Assembly (NCBI RefSeq): GCF_030382115.1
Contig: NZ_JAUDRJ010000003.1
Coordinates: 5,866,193-5,885,048, forward strand
Length of the DNA: 18,856 nucleotides
From: Nostoc sp. GT001
GTDB taxonomy: Bacteria; Cyanobacteriota; Cyanobacteriia; Cyanobacteriales; Nostocaceae
Reading direction: 5' to 3'
The position numbers and the translations under genes were made by a program. Below, one piece after another: positions 6,554 to 14,338 of this stretch (position 1 is the stretch's first letter; every line of letters begins with the position of its first letter). The notes under the pieces are model-generated. The model did no database searches and was not told where the DNA came from. It worked only from the letters and a program-made list of their open reading frames with translations.

Positions 6554-7774
6554 ATGGATAATTCCCCAGTGGTCGCTCAAGCAGATGCATCCTTACCAAA
6601 TTACACTCAGGAAAATACACCAATAGTGGAGTCAGCAACTGGCTCGAATTCACCACCGAAGCAAAAGGTAGGAACTGACTTTGACTCTCGCATGATGCTG
6701 CGGTGTTTGGAACTGGCTCGTCGCGCTTTAGGGCGGACTTCGCCAAATCCGTTAGTAGGAGCGGTGATTGTCAAGGATGGCGAGATTGTCGGCGAAGGAT
6801 TTCATCCTCGCGCAGGTGAGCCTCATGCAGAAGTGTTTGCCTTGAGGGAAGCAGGCGATCGCTCTCGTGGTGCAACAATCTATGTTAGCCTCGAACCTTG
6901 TAACCACTATGGGCGTACTCCCCCTTGTTCGGAAGGATTGATCGAAGCAGGGGTGGCAAAAGTAGTGGTGGGTATGGTTGATCCCAATCCACTGGTAGCT
7001 GGAGGTGGTATCGCCCGTTTACGGGCAGCGGGAATCGAAGTATTGGTTGGAGTAGAAGAGGAAGCTTGCCGTCAGCTAAATGAAGCTTTTGTGCATCGCA
7101 TTCTCTATAAGCGACCTATGGGAATTTTAAAATATGCCATGACTTTAGACGGCAAAATTGCTACTACCTCTGGTCATAGCGCTTGGGTGACAAGTCAAGA
7201 AGCCCGCAGCGAAGTACATCTAGTGCGGGCGGCTTGTGATGCCATAATTGTCGGCGGTAATACAGTCCGACAAGATAATCCTTACTTAACCAGCCATCAG
7301 GTGGAGGCACATAATCCCCTACGAGTGGTGATGAGTCGCCATCTTAACTTACCGACAAGTGCCCATCTGTGGCAAACTGCGGATGCACCAACTTTGGTGT
7401 TGACACAGAAGGGTGCTAACCCCGATTTTCAAGAACTGTTGCTCAAGCAGGGTGTGGAGGTAGTGGAATTAGCATCACTTACGCCGGATAAGGCAATGGC
7501 ATACTTATATGAACGAGGTTTTTGTAGCGTGCTGTGGGAGTGTGGTGGTACTTTAGCTGCTAGTGCGATCGCTCAAGGAGCAGTGCAAAAAGTTTTAGCA
7601 TTTATTGCCCCAAAAATCATTGGTGGTAGTATTGCTCCCACACCAGTGGGTGATTTAGGTTTTACTACCATGACTGAGGCGTTGTCTTTAGAACGTGTTC
7701 GTTGGCGTGTAGTAGGCTCTGACTGCTTAGTGGAAGGTTATTTGTCCCAAAAAGCCAATAGTCAACAGTCATAA
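6554..7774 (+). CDS. Bifunctional riboflavin biosynthesis protein RibD
   Basis: Catalyses two steps of riboflavin synthesis: deamination of the pyrimidine from GTP cyclohydrolase II and NADPH-dependent reduction of its ribosyl side chain. The 406 residues hold an N-terminal zinc deaminase domain (about 47-165) with His91-Ala-Glu93 and 'PCNHYGRTPPC' (Cys116 and Cys125 as zinc ligands, Glu93 catalytic). 'RTSPNPLVGAVIV' (61-73) is the substrate loop. The C-terminal reductase domain (about 187-400) has 'KYAMTLDGKIAT' and 'DAIIVGGNTVRQDNPYLT'. Three starts are possible: ATG 6500 lies in a repeat, ATG 6554 adds about 45 poorly conserved residues, and ATG 6692 sits directly at the domain. I keep 6554, without a strong ribosome site; 6692 is a real alternative. 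It may belong to a separate unit from mreBCD. Confidence 0.93.
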   Translation: MDNSPVVAQADASLPNYTQENTPIVESATGSNSPPKQKVGTDFDSRMMLRCLELARRALGRTSPNPLVGAVIVKDGEIVGEGFHPRAGEPHAEVFALREAGDRSRGATIYVSLEPCNHYGRTPPCSEGLIEAGVAKVVVGMVDPNPLVAGGGIARLRAAGIEVLVGVEEEACRQLNEAFVHRILYKRPMGILKYAMTLDGKIATTSGHSAWVTSQEARSEVHLVRAACDAIIVGGNTVRQDNPYLTSHQVEAHNPLRVVMSRHLNLPTSAHLWQTADAPTLVLTQKGANPDFQELLLKQGVEVVELASLTPDKAMAYLYERGFCSVLWECGGTLAASAIAQGAVQKVLAFIAPKIIGGSIAPTPVGDLGFTTMTEALSLERVRWRVVGSDCLVEGYLSQKANSQQS

Positions 7775-7810
7775 CGCTTGACGATCAATCTATTTATCTT
7801 GATTTTGCAA

Positions 7811-8029
7811 TCATGAACACTGGCGTTCATGGGCAAGATCGCGTATGAGGGCTAGTCGAGATTGAATGTAGTGGCTAAGAAAATCAGTTTCGTTAGAATC
7901 TAACAACACTTGCGTTTCGGTTTGTTTCACTAACCACTGCACCAAGGTAGCATCATCCAGTTGTAAAAGTAGCTTGGCTTGAGCGGTTTCAACCACTGAC
8001 CAAAGCTGACGCATGATTGTAGGAGTCAT
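7811..8029 (-). CDS. Small hypothetical protein, 72 aa
   Basis: I do not recognise a named family, though short proteins like this occur in Nostoc-type genomes. The product is soluble, mostly helical in appearance and has no Cys pair, signal peptide or membrane segment. 'LLLQLDDATLVQWLVKQ' and the C-terminal 'LSHYIQSRLALIRDLAHERQ' look like amphipathic helices. ATG 8027-8029 has GAGG four bases upstream, a good ribosome site, which is the main support for its being real. It converges on ribD with only 36 bp between stops, and follows the kinase gene on the same strand after a 386-bp gap. Confidence 0.7.
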   Translation of the reverse strand: MTPTIMRQLWSVVETAQAKLLLQLDDATLVQWLVKQTETQVLLDSNETDFLSHYIQSRLALIRDLAHERQCS

Positions 8030-8415
8030 CAGACCTCAATTGAATAATTTAGCTTTGCTGTCTTCAGATTACACAATTCCAATCGAACTTTACGACATGA
8101 ATGTAGAAGCTGAGACAAGTATTATTAAAAACTTAATAATGGTATTTATAACTTTATGAAGATTAAGAATTTGAAACTCAGTTTGAGAATGCGTATGGGG
8201 AATTAGGCATGGGAAAGACAGGTTTTCATAGGTTTAGTTGCAAAATCTAGAAAACAAATACACTAATTCTAAAAATTGGGTTTTTGTATTTGGGAAGACT
8301 GAAATTATCTTGATTGTAGCCAAATAAAGCCAGTTTTTAAATCACGATGTTGAATACTGAGTCTGTCTTGTAAGATACAAAAATCTAACTTTTGAGAATG
8401 GTGTTTGCCAGAAAA
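8030..8415. other. AT-rich gap between the 72-aa gene and the kinase
   Basis: This 386-bp stretch contains no supported gene. A perfect inverted repeat, ATTATTAA (8121-8128) and TTAATAAT (8133-8140) with a 4-nt loop, lies about 95 bp upstream of the 72-aa gene. A small 5-bp stem (8368-8380) sits just beyond the kinase 3' end. Nothing else stands out. Confidence 0.5.
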
Positions 8416-10230
8416 TTAACACTGTTTGGCTGTAGATGGATTTACAAAATCATGTAAATCTGCATCCCAAATGCTGATGTAAATAAAATTACATTCTTGG
8501 CGGATAATCTGACCCTTGACTGAGCCATTTTTAAAACTAAAATTATCCGATTGGCGCTGTTGTACCTGTTTTAGTCCCTGCTGAATTTCTTCAGTGGCTT
8601 GCCCTGCTAACATTCCATTTAAGGTAGTTTCCATTACTTCTAGGTCTACCGACTGGGCAAAAGATACCTCAGTTTGACGCAGCCTTTTAGAATTACGATC
8701 GAATAAGTAGCCAAGGTCAATTTTGTTTGGTACAAGTTTGTAAACGACAGCACGAGTGTTGCCCCATGCGCCTCTTAAATCTTGATTTGGTTTGCCGAGG
8801 GTAGCTTCTACAATGTTTCTTGTTGTACCTGTTGGAAATGCGGGAACGCTTTGTCTGCTGGCAGTGGCAGCTAATTTACTGCGCGGCTTGTTTTGTGGTG
8901 TGGAACGCGCTTCTGGTGTGGGAACTGAACTTGCCTCATTCTCTGGTTCTGGTTGTGGTGTAGATACTACTATCGGTGCTGGAGTCTCTGAAGTTATAGG
9001 CTCTTTTTCTGGCTGTGGTATGGGTATAACTGGGGGATTAGAGGTTGGCCGCTGTCGTGGTGGTGAGCTAGGGATAACTGGAACTGGAGAAGTTTGGGAG
9101 GAAACAGGCGGTTCAGTAGATGCAGGAGCGGGAAAAGATTCTGGCGATGGCGTGGAACTTGTGGCAATGTTTGTTTCTGGTTGTTGCTGACGAATGATGC
9201 TAGGAATTGCTACTGCACCAATCAACCCACCTATGAGCAAACTACCAATAATCACAGCAGATTTTTGCCAGTTTCCAGGATTGGAAGAACCTGGAATCGC
9301 AGAATTGTTTTGCGGAGAATATAATGGCTGAGTTTGTCGAGTCGATGCATTGGGAGAAAAACTAACTGTGGGAGTATTTGTAGTTAACTCAGGAGGTATA
9401 TTAGTAGCAGACTGCAAGGCATATAGCATTTTACTGGCAGTAGTGTAGCGATCGCCAGCATGAGGCTTAATTGCCTGATTGAGTACTGCTGCCAATTGAG
9501 AAGAAACGGTAGGGGCGTGCTGCTGCCAAAGTATTTCCCCAGTTTTTAAATCGGTTACTAGTTCTTGCGGGTGTTTGCCAGTCAGCAGATAAATTGCCGT
9601 TAAACCTAAGCTGTAGATATCAGTGGCGTAAACTGGGCGGCCAACGGCTTGTTCGCTAGGCATATATCCCGGCGTACCAATAACAAGCGATCGCGTGGGG
9701 TATCCTGGAGAATTCACCACTGAACGGATTGTTTCTTTGACTGCACCAAAATCAATCAAAACTGGCTCGTTATCAACAGAACGCAGAATAATGTTATCTG
9801 GCTTGATATCCCGGTGAATAATGCCTTTGCTATGGACATAATCTAAAACTGAAAGCAGACTCAAGAGAATTTGCCGAACAGCAGTTTCACTCTCAAATCC
9901 TTTGGCTTCGACAATTTTTGTCAGGGTTTGACCGTGAATCCATTCTTGGACGAGGTAAAACTGCCCGTTTTCAGAAAAGTAGGCGTAGAGTTTGGGAATT
10001 TGGTGACTACTTTCACCCAAATACTCCAAGGTTGCGGCTTCCCGTTCAAACCGTTGTTGGATAAGTTGGTAGGTTTGCGGGTCATTATTGGTTATTGGTT
10101 TTAGTTGCTTGATTACACAGCGACGGCGAGAAGGCATATGGACATCTTCTGCTAGAAAGGTTTCGCCAAACCCACCAGCGCCGATTACCTGGATAACTTG
10201 ATAGCGATTGTTTAGCAGGGTTATTGTCAT
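8416..10230 (-). CDS. Membrane-anchored Hanks-type Ser/Thr protein kinase
   Basis: Phosphorylates proteins on Ser/Thr. The N-terminal kinase domain (about 10-275) is complete: glycine loop 'IGAGGFGETF' (16-25), ATP-binding Lys41 in 'CVIKQL', catalytic loop 'HRDIKPDN' (139-146, Asp141), 'DFG' (160-162) and 'GTPGYMPSEQ' (185-194). A spacer leads to one membrane segment at about 324-345. A Pro/Ser/Thr-rich linker follows (about 350-450). A C-terminal domain of about 140 residues (462-604) contains 'VEATLGKPN', 'GYLFDR' and a late 'IYISIWDADLHDFV'. That domain is probably outside the cytoplasm and recurs, as I recall, in cyanobacterial kinases of this type; it could sense a ligand. There are no PASTA repeats. 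Single gene, ATG start at 10228-10230, large upstream gap. Confidence 0.95.
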   Translation of the reverse strand: MTITLLNNRYQVIQVIGAGGFGETFLAEDVHMPSRRRCVIKQLKPITNNDPQTYQLIQQRFEREAATLEYLGESSHQIPKLYAYFSENGQFYLVQEWIHGQTLTKIVEAKGFESETAVRQILLSLLSVLDYVHSKGIIHRDIKPDNIILRSVDNEPVLIDFGAVKETIRSVVNSPGYPTRSLVIGTPGYMPSEQAVGRPVYATDIYSLGLTAIYLLTGKHPQELVTDLKTGEILWQQHAPTVSSQLAAVLNQAIKPHAGDRYTTASKMLYALQSATNIPPELTTNTPTVSFSPNASTRQTQPLYSPQNNSAIPGSSNPGNWQKSAVIIGSLLIGGLIGAVAIPSIIRQQQPETNIATSSTPSPESFPAPASTEPPVSSQTSPVPVIPSSPPRQRPTSNPPVIPIPQPEKEPITSETPAPIVVSTPQPEPENEASSVPTPEARSTPQNKPRSKLAATASRQSVPAFPTGTTRNIVEATLGKPNQDLRGAWGNTRAVVYKLVPNKIDLGYLFDRNSKRLRQTEVSFAQSVDLEVMETTLNGMLAGQATEEIQQGLKQVQQRQSDNFSFKNGSVKGQIIRQECNFIYISIWDADLHDFVNPSTAKQC

Positions 10231-10392
10231 GAAAAATTATTAGCGTAGACACCCAGTGCAGAGCCGGAGACTTGTTGTCTTCTCCGAACTTGTCGTCAGA
10301 CATTGCCCTTTCCAAATGTACATCACATAAGCGAAGCCAGGGCGAATATACTCTGGTGAAATTAAATATGCGTTATCATGAACCCTTGTAGA

Positions 10393-10411
10393 GACGTAGC
10401 AGTGCTACGTC
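10393..10411. repeat. Perfect palindromic repeat
   Basis: GACGTAGCA, one central G, then TGCTACGTC: nine perfect base pairs. Sequences of this kind (GTAGAGACGTAGCA...) are dispersed in Nostoc-type genomes as far as I recall. It is about 165 bp upstream of the kinase start and could act on its transcript or be a neutral repeat. Confidence 0.7.
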
Positions 10412-10449
10412 CCTCCATTCTTTTTCAGCACATACAGTGGATTTCAAGT

Positions 10450-10540
10450 TAAGCTAATCGGCATTTAAGTTGCATAAAAGCAGGGCTGAAGCCCTTACTA
10501 CAAGCGAATCATTCTAGAAAAATGAATGACGATTAGCTTA
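10450..10540. mobile_element. MITE-like element with 11-bp terminal inverted repeats
   Basis: TAAGCTAATCG (10450-10460) and CGATTAGCTTA (10530-10540) are perfect inverted repeats bounding 91 bp. Inside is the hairpin AGGGCT-GA-AGCCCT (10482-10495). AAGT occurs four bases outside the right end and just left of the left end, but not as a clean target duplication. No coding capacity. Size and structure suit a miniature inverted-repeat element, but it could be a fold of unrelated repeats. Confidence 0.4.
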
Positions 10541-10617
10541 GTGAAGTACACATACTAAGTCTCAAAGTCAGGTACAAAGCCTGTTTGACTTCTGTTAGCG
10601 CAGCGGGGCGCAGCCCA

Positions 10618-10646
10618 TTCTGACTTCTGAATTTCTGAATTCTGCT
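10618..10646. repeat. Heptamer-like repeat (TTCTGAA)
   Basis: TTCTGAC, TTCTGAA, one extra T, TTCTGAA and TTCTGCT run almost without a break. It follows a GC-rich dispersed segment (TTAGCGCAGCGGGGCGCAGCCC region at about 10595-10616). Confidence 0.6.
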
Positions 10647-10724
10647 GTATCTAATGCAAGCCGATGCATTGGTATCGCAAAATCTTCCCAAATTTACTTC
10701 GCTACAAATGAATGAAATACTGTA

Positions 10725-11777
10725 CTAAGTGAACTCTATAGTCTCAACAAACTCTAAAATACTTTCTTTGATGTCTTCAGCCTCTTCCTCAACAGAATCA
10801 GGAGTTTCGCCGTTGATAAAGCTGTGCTGACTACTAACTATATACAAAAATTCACCACTGATAAAGGTGAGCAAACCCCGGTACGCATCTAATCTGATCG
10901 CAGTTCCATTATTTTCTTGCTTAGAAATTGTGGAACCTTTGGGCATATCAATTAATACGTAGTAAGCACCTCGCAAAGTATTTTCCAGATATTCAGTATA
11001 TTCCACAGAAGCATCTGGTACATTGGCAAAAATCGCTTGAGGTACATACTTATCTACTAAAATTGTTTGTAAATATTCTTCTTGTCCAACAGACTCCAAT
11101 TCCTCTAACTGTTCTAGGGGGAAAGGATAATAATCGATTCTCAGTAAAGTACCGATGTCATCAGAAAAGCCAACTACTCCTTCCTGGCTTTGAATTCTAC
11201 CGCCCTGCTGCGGATCAACCGGAATTGGCACGGTAAAATTACCTAAAGGGGATTGATAGGTCTGTTCGCTAAAATCTTCGATGACCACTGTTTCATCATC
11301 ATCATCGTCTGCATATTCTTCCTCTTCTGCTTCTTTAAAGGCTGCAATTACCTCCTTGATGATTTCCTCTGCTTCTTCATCCTCAAGTTCTAAAGCTGCT
11401 TGTAGCTTTTTCAGGTAGGCTTGTTTTGGTTTGGGGATGGCGAGGTCATCGTCTAAAAGCACTATTACCCCAGCAGCAAAACCATCTAGCACTAATTCAT
11501 CTGAGAGAGATACTTTGGCGGCATTAAACAGGGGCCCAATTCCCTCTTCTTCGGCAATGGAGATGAGTCTATCAACTATTTCTGCAATTTCATCTTCTGA
11601 GTATTCCTCGAAAACCTCGAATTCCCAGAGGATACCCGCTAAACTTTCTGCATCTACCTCTTCAATAAATGAATCAGCGATCGCAGTCACAGTTGCGATC
11701 GCCGCCACTGCTTCCTCTGGACTTAGTGATTCCTCTGATGTCTTTGGTGAGTTAAAAACCTTGTCATACTTGGTCAT
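10725..11777 (-). CDS. TerB-like acidic protein with unknown C-terminal domain
   Basis: The 350-residue protein is strikingly acidic and has no signal peptide or membrane segment. Residues about 20-148 are all-helical and resemble the TerB (tellurite-resistance, COG3793-like) fold: 'EEAVAAIATVTAIADSF', 'IAEIVDRLISIAEEEGIGPLF', 'VLDGFAAGVIVLLDDD' and 'YLKKLQAALELEDEEAEEII'. TerB proteins bind divalent metal through acidic helices and act in stress and phage-related Ter systems. An acidic spacer (149-170, including five Asp in a row) leads to a C-terminal part (171-350), probably mixed alpha/beta, that I do not recognise; it includes 'SPLGNFTVPIPVD' and 'RGLLTFISGEFLYIVSS'. ATG 11775-11777 has an AGG nearby. 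No TerC, TerD or TerE gene is in the window, so a classical tellurite role is not implied. It diverges from the amylase. Confidence 0.75.
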   Translation of the reverse strand: MTKYDKVFNSPKTSEESLSPEEAVAAIATVTAIADSFIEEVDAESLAGILWEFEVFEEYSEDEIAEIVDRLISIAEEEGIGPLFNAAKVSLSDELVLDGFAAGVIVLLDDDLAIPKPKQAYLKKLQAALELEDEEAEEIIKEVIAAFKEAEEEEYADDDDDETVVIEDFSEQTYQSPLGNFTVPIPVDPQQGGRIQSQEGVVGFSDDIGTLLRIDYYPFPLEQLEELESVGQEEYLQTILVDKYVPQAIFANVPDASVEYTEYLENTLRGAYYVLIDMPKGSTISKQENNGTAIRLDAYRGLLTFISGEFLYIVSSQHSFINGETPDSVEEEAEDIKESILEFVETIEFT

Positions 11778-12255
11778 AATTGCTACCTAAATTAATTCCT
11801 TGATAGTAATAACAGATTGAAAGTGACAATGGTCAGTTTACCAATGGAGCGAATCTTCTAGAGAAAAAGTTGGCTTATACGTGGTTTACTCAGTATTGCT
11901 CAGGTGTAACAAAACTTCATTGACAACTAATTTCCCAGGAGTTGAGGTTTTCTAAAATCTGTTGTCGAATATACACTTAAACACGAGCTAGGCTCAATAT
12001 TTACCGCAAGTCAATTTAATTAAATATTGTAAATTTTTGTAACCCAGCAATTATCATTAATAACTGCTATATTCCTTTATTTTTATCCTCTAGCAGATGA
12101 ATTATATCTACCGATAGAATTATAAACTAGCTAGCGATAGATACCTACACCGTAGGCAGGATGTCACAATACCGAAGTTTGTAGTGACACACAATACTTG
12201 AAACGTTGTAGTGTTGGTTCTGCAAGTGTGAATTAGATGAAATTTTGAGTTTTTT
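11778..12255. promoter_or_regulatory. Divergent control region between the TerB-like gene and amylase
   Basis: A 478-bp AT-rich gap without genes. A 9-bp inverted repeat, CAATATTTA (11995-12003) and TAAATATTG (12021-12029), overlaps a perfect 12-bp palindrome (12014-12025). Nearer the amylase lie CCTAC-ACC-GTAGG (12145-12157), an inverted repeat TGTCAC (12162-12167) with GTGACA (12184-12189), and a direct repeat CACAATAC (12165-12172 and 12190-12197). Such density suggests regulator binding, but no NtcA-type GTA-N8-TAC was found and I cannot assign promoters. Confidence 0.5.
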
Positions 12256-14184
12256 ATGGTACAAACCCCACCATCCCAGTTTTCACCAGATCAATATAAA
12301 GTAGATCCTGCAAAGGAAAATGTAGAAGCTCTTATACAAGAACCGCAGTTAGATATTGAGATTGCTCTAGAGTTCCTTTACACCAGAGATATTGAATTTC
12401 GTCAGGAAACAATTTATTTTCTCGTAGTCGATCGCTTTTATGATGGCGATCCAGATAATAGCGAAGGTGCAAACTCAGAACTGTACGATCCAACTAGACA
12501 AGATTGGGGTAAGTACTGGGGTGGCGACTTGCAAGGTGTTATCGATAAATTAGATTATCTCAAAAATATGGGAGTTACCGCTCTTTGGTTAACTCCTCTG
12601 TTCGAGCAGGTTGAAGAGTTATTTGTTGGCAATGCAGCAATACATGGCTATTGGACAAAAGACTTTAAACGGATTAATCCTCGATTCATTGCGGAGGGAG
12701 AGAACCCTTCTTTAAACGCCACTCAAGAAGAGAAAAATACAACTTTCGATCGGTTAATTACAGAAATGCACAAGCGCAATATGAAGCTAGTGCTGGATAT
12801 TGTCTGCAACCATAGCACACCTGATACTAGCGGTAGTAAAGGTGAATTGTATGATGATGGTGTCAAAATTGCTGATTTCAATGATGATGTCAATCATTGG
12901 TATCACCACTATGGCGAAGTGCAAAATTGGGAAGATGATTGGCAAGTACAAAACTGTGAACTAGCTGGTCTAGCAACCTTTAATGAAAATAATACTGAAT
13001 ATCGAGAGTATATTAAGTCAGCAATTAAACAATGGCTAGACCGGGGTGTGGATGCACTGCGGGTGGATACTGTCAAGCATATGCCGATCTGGTTTTGGCA
13101 AGAATTCACTGGCGAGATGAGCAATCACAAACCAGATGTATTCATTTTTGGTGAATGGATTTATAGTAATCCAACTGACGATCGCTCAGTGGAATTTGCC
13201 AATCACTCAGGCATGACACTTCTGGACTTTGGGTTATGCGTGGCAATTCGAGCTGCACTAGGGCAAGGTTCAGAAATGGGATTCCAAACAATTCAATATA
13301 TTTTTGACCAAGATCATTGCTACAACGGGGCAACAGAGCTAGTTACCTTCATTGATAACCATGATATGTGCCGTTTCCAATCGCTGAACCCCGATCCAGC
13401 GATGCTGAAGGTTGCGATCGCTTTAATTATGACCTGTCGCGGCATTCCCTGCATATATTACGGCACAGAACAGTATCTGCATAACGACACTGATGGCGGT
13501 AACGACCCGTACAACCGCCCAATGATGGAAAATTGGGATACTGAGAGTGAGATTTATCGTTGCATTAGACTGCTGTCTGGCTTACGACGACTGAATCCAG
13601 CCGTGTCAATGGGTAGCCACTGGCAAAAATACTTAACACCGGATGTTTACTGCTATGTACGCCGCTATCGTGACTCTGCGTGTTTTGTCGCTTTAAACCG
13701 GGGAGGAGAAGTTACTCTCCCAGAAGTAGAAACAGAATTACCCGATGGCGAACATACCTGCGTGGTGACTCGCAACAAGTATGAGGTGAAAGATGGCAAG
13801 ATTTATGACCTAGTACTAGAAGAACGGGGAGTGATTGTTTTCAGCCACGTTGGCGAACGGATAAAAGCACAAACAATTGTCCGCGTCCAACTCAATGGCG
13901 TAGAGACCCAACCTGGTGAAATCATTGTGGTGACAGGAGATTGCCCAGAGTTAGGTAACTGGGATATCAGCAAAGCCTATCCCCTAGAGTACATCAACAC
14001 CAATACTTGGTTTGCCGAGATTCCCTTTGATGAAAGTGCTGGTAAGCTAATTGCTTATAAATATGCCATGTGGCGGGAAGGGCGATCGCCTCTGCGCGAA
14101 AATCTCGTAAATCGCCGCTGGGTGATTGCGAAAGAAGGTACTGTAAAATGGCGTGATACCTGGGCATCGGGAAGAGAATCTTAG
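12256..14184 (+). CDS. GH13 alpha-amylase/CGTase-like enzyme with CBM20
   Basis: Hydrolyses or transfers alpha-1,4-glucan chains. The 642-residue enzyme has the GH13 barrel (about 50-450) with all conserved regions: 'DIVCNH' (181-186), 'GVDALRVDTVKH' (264-275, nucleophile Asp271), 'FGEW' (298-301, acid/base Glu300) and 'FIDNHD' (365-370, Asp370). 'NHSGMTLLDFGL' after region III resembles cyclodextrin glucanotransferases. Domain C (about 455-530) is followed directly by a CBM20 starch-binding domain (about 537-636; 'GDCPELGNWDISKAYPL', 'YKYAMWRE'). The TIG-like D domain of classical CGTases is absent, and there is no signal peptide, only a polar N-terminal extension of about 45 residues. Action on intracellular glycogen is therefore inferred. 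The start is ATG 12256, with only a weak GAG upstream. Confidence 0.93.
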   Translation: MVQTPPSQFSPDQYKVDPAKENVEALIQEPQLDIEIALEFLYTRDIEFRQETIYFLVVDRFYDGDPDNSEGANSELYDPTRQDWGKYWGGDLQGVIDKLDYLKNMGVTALWLTPLFEQVEELFVGNAAIHGYWTKDFKRINPRFIAEGENPSLNATQEEKNTTFDRLITEMHKRNMKLVLDIVCNHSTPDTSGSKGELYDDGVKIADFNDDVNHWYHHYGEVQNWEDDWQVQNCELAGLATFNENNTEYREYIKSAIKQWLDRGVDALRVDTVKHMPIWFWQEFTGEMSNHKPDVFIFGEWIYSNPTDDRSVEFANHSGMTLLDFGLCVAIRAALGQGSEMGFQTIQYIFDQDHCYNGATELVTFIDNHDMCRFQSLNPDPAMLKVAIALIMTCRGIPCIYYGTEQYLHNDTDGGNDPYNRPMMENWDTESEIYRCIRLLSGLRRLNPAVSMGSHWQKYLTPDVYCYVRRYRDSACFVALNRGGEVTLPEVETELPDGEHTCVVTRNKYEVKDGKIYDLVLEERGVIVFSHVGERIKAQTIVRVQLNGVETQPGEIIVVTGDCPELGNWDISKAYPLEYINTNTWFAEIPFDESAGKLIAYKYAMWREGRSPLRENLVNRRWVIAKEGTVKWRDTWASGRES

Positions 14185-14200
14185 AAATATAGAATGAGGT

Positions 14201-14234
14201 AGAGTGAAGGATTCATATTTTGATTCTTCACTCT
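14201..14234 (+). terminator. Stem-loop after the amylase gene
   Basis: AGAGTGAAG (14201-14209) pairs perfectly with CTTCACTCT (14226-14234), leaving a 16-nt loop. It begins 17 bp after the amylase stop. The following sequence is T-rich (TTGATTATTT) but not a clean T-run, so a weak terminator or 3'-end stabiliser is inferred. Confidence 0.5.
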
Positions 14235-14338
14235 TGATTATTTACAAATTTCCAGTAACAAAAAATACATAAATAAACGTATCTAACCGCAGTGTGCGCC
14301 ATAGTGTAGTAGTTAGATACTTTAGTAAATTTGTACTG

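Larger units (their letters stand above)
10231..10724. other. Repeat-rich gap between the TerB-like gene and the kinase
   Basis: This 494-bp stretch contains the leader of the kinase gene, a perfect 9-bp-arm palindrome (10393-10411), a MITE-like element (10450-10540), a GC-rich dispersed repeat at about 10590-10616 and a heptamer-like tract (10618-10646). A frame overlapping the kinase 5' end (10085-10315, minus) is a shadow. No gene is supported. Confidence 0.6.

Noticed and set aside
8098..8160. A 20-codon plus-strand frame in the gap beside the kinase
   Set aside because: Too short, no ribosome site, and coincides with an AT-rich inverted repeat.
10085..10315. A 76-codon minus-strand frame across the kinase start
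   Set aside because: It overlaps the kinase N-terminal codons in another frame and has no family-like sequence.
11778..12255. NtcA-binding site upstream of the amylase
   Set aside because: No GTA-N8-TAC with suitable spacing was found on reading the region.
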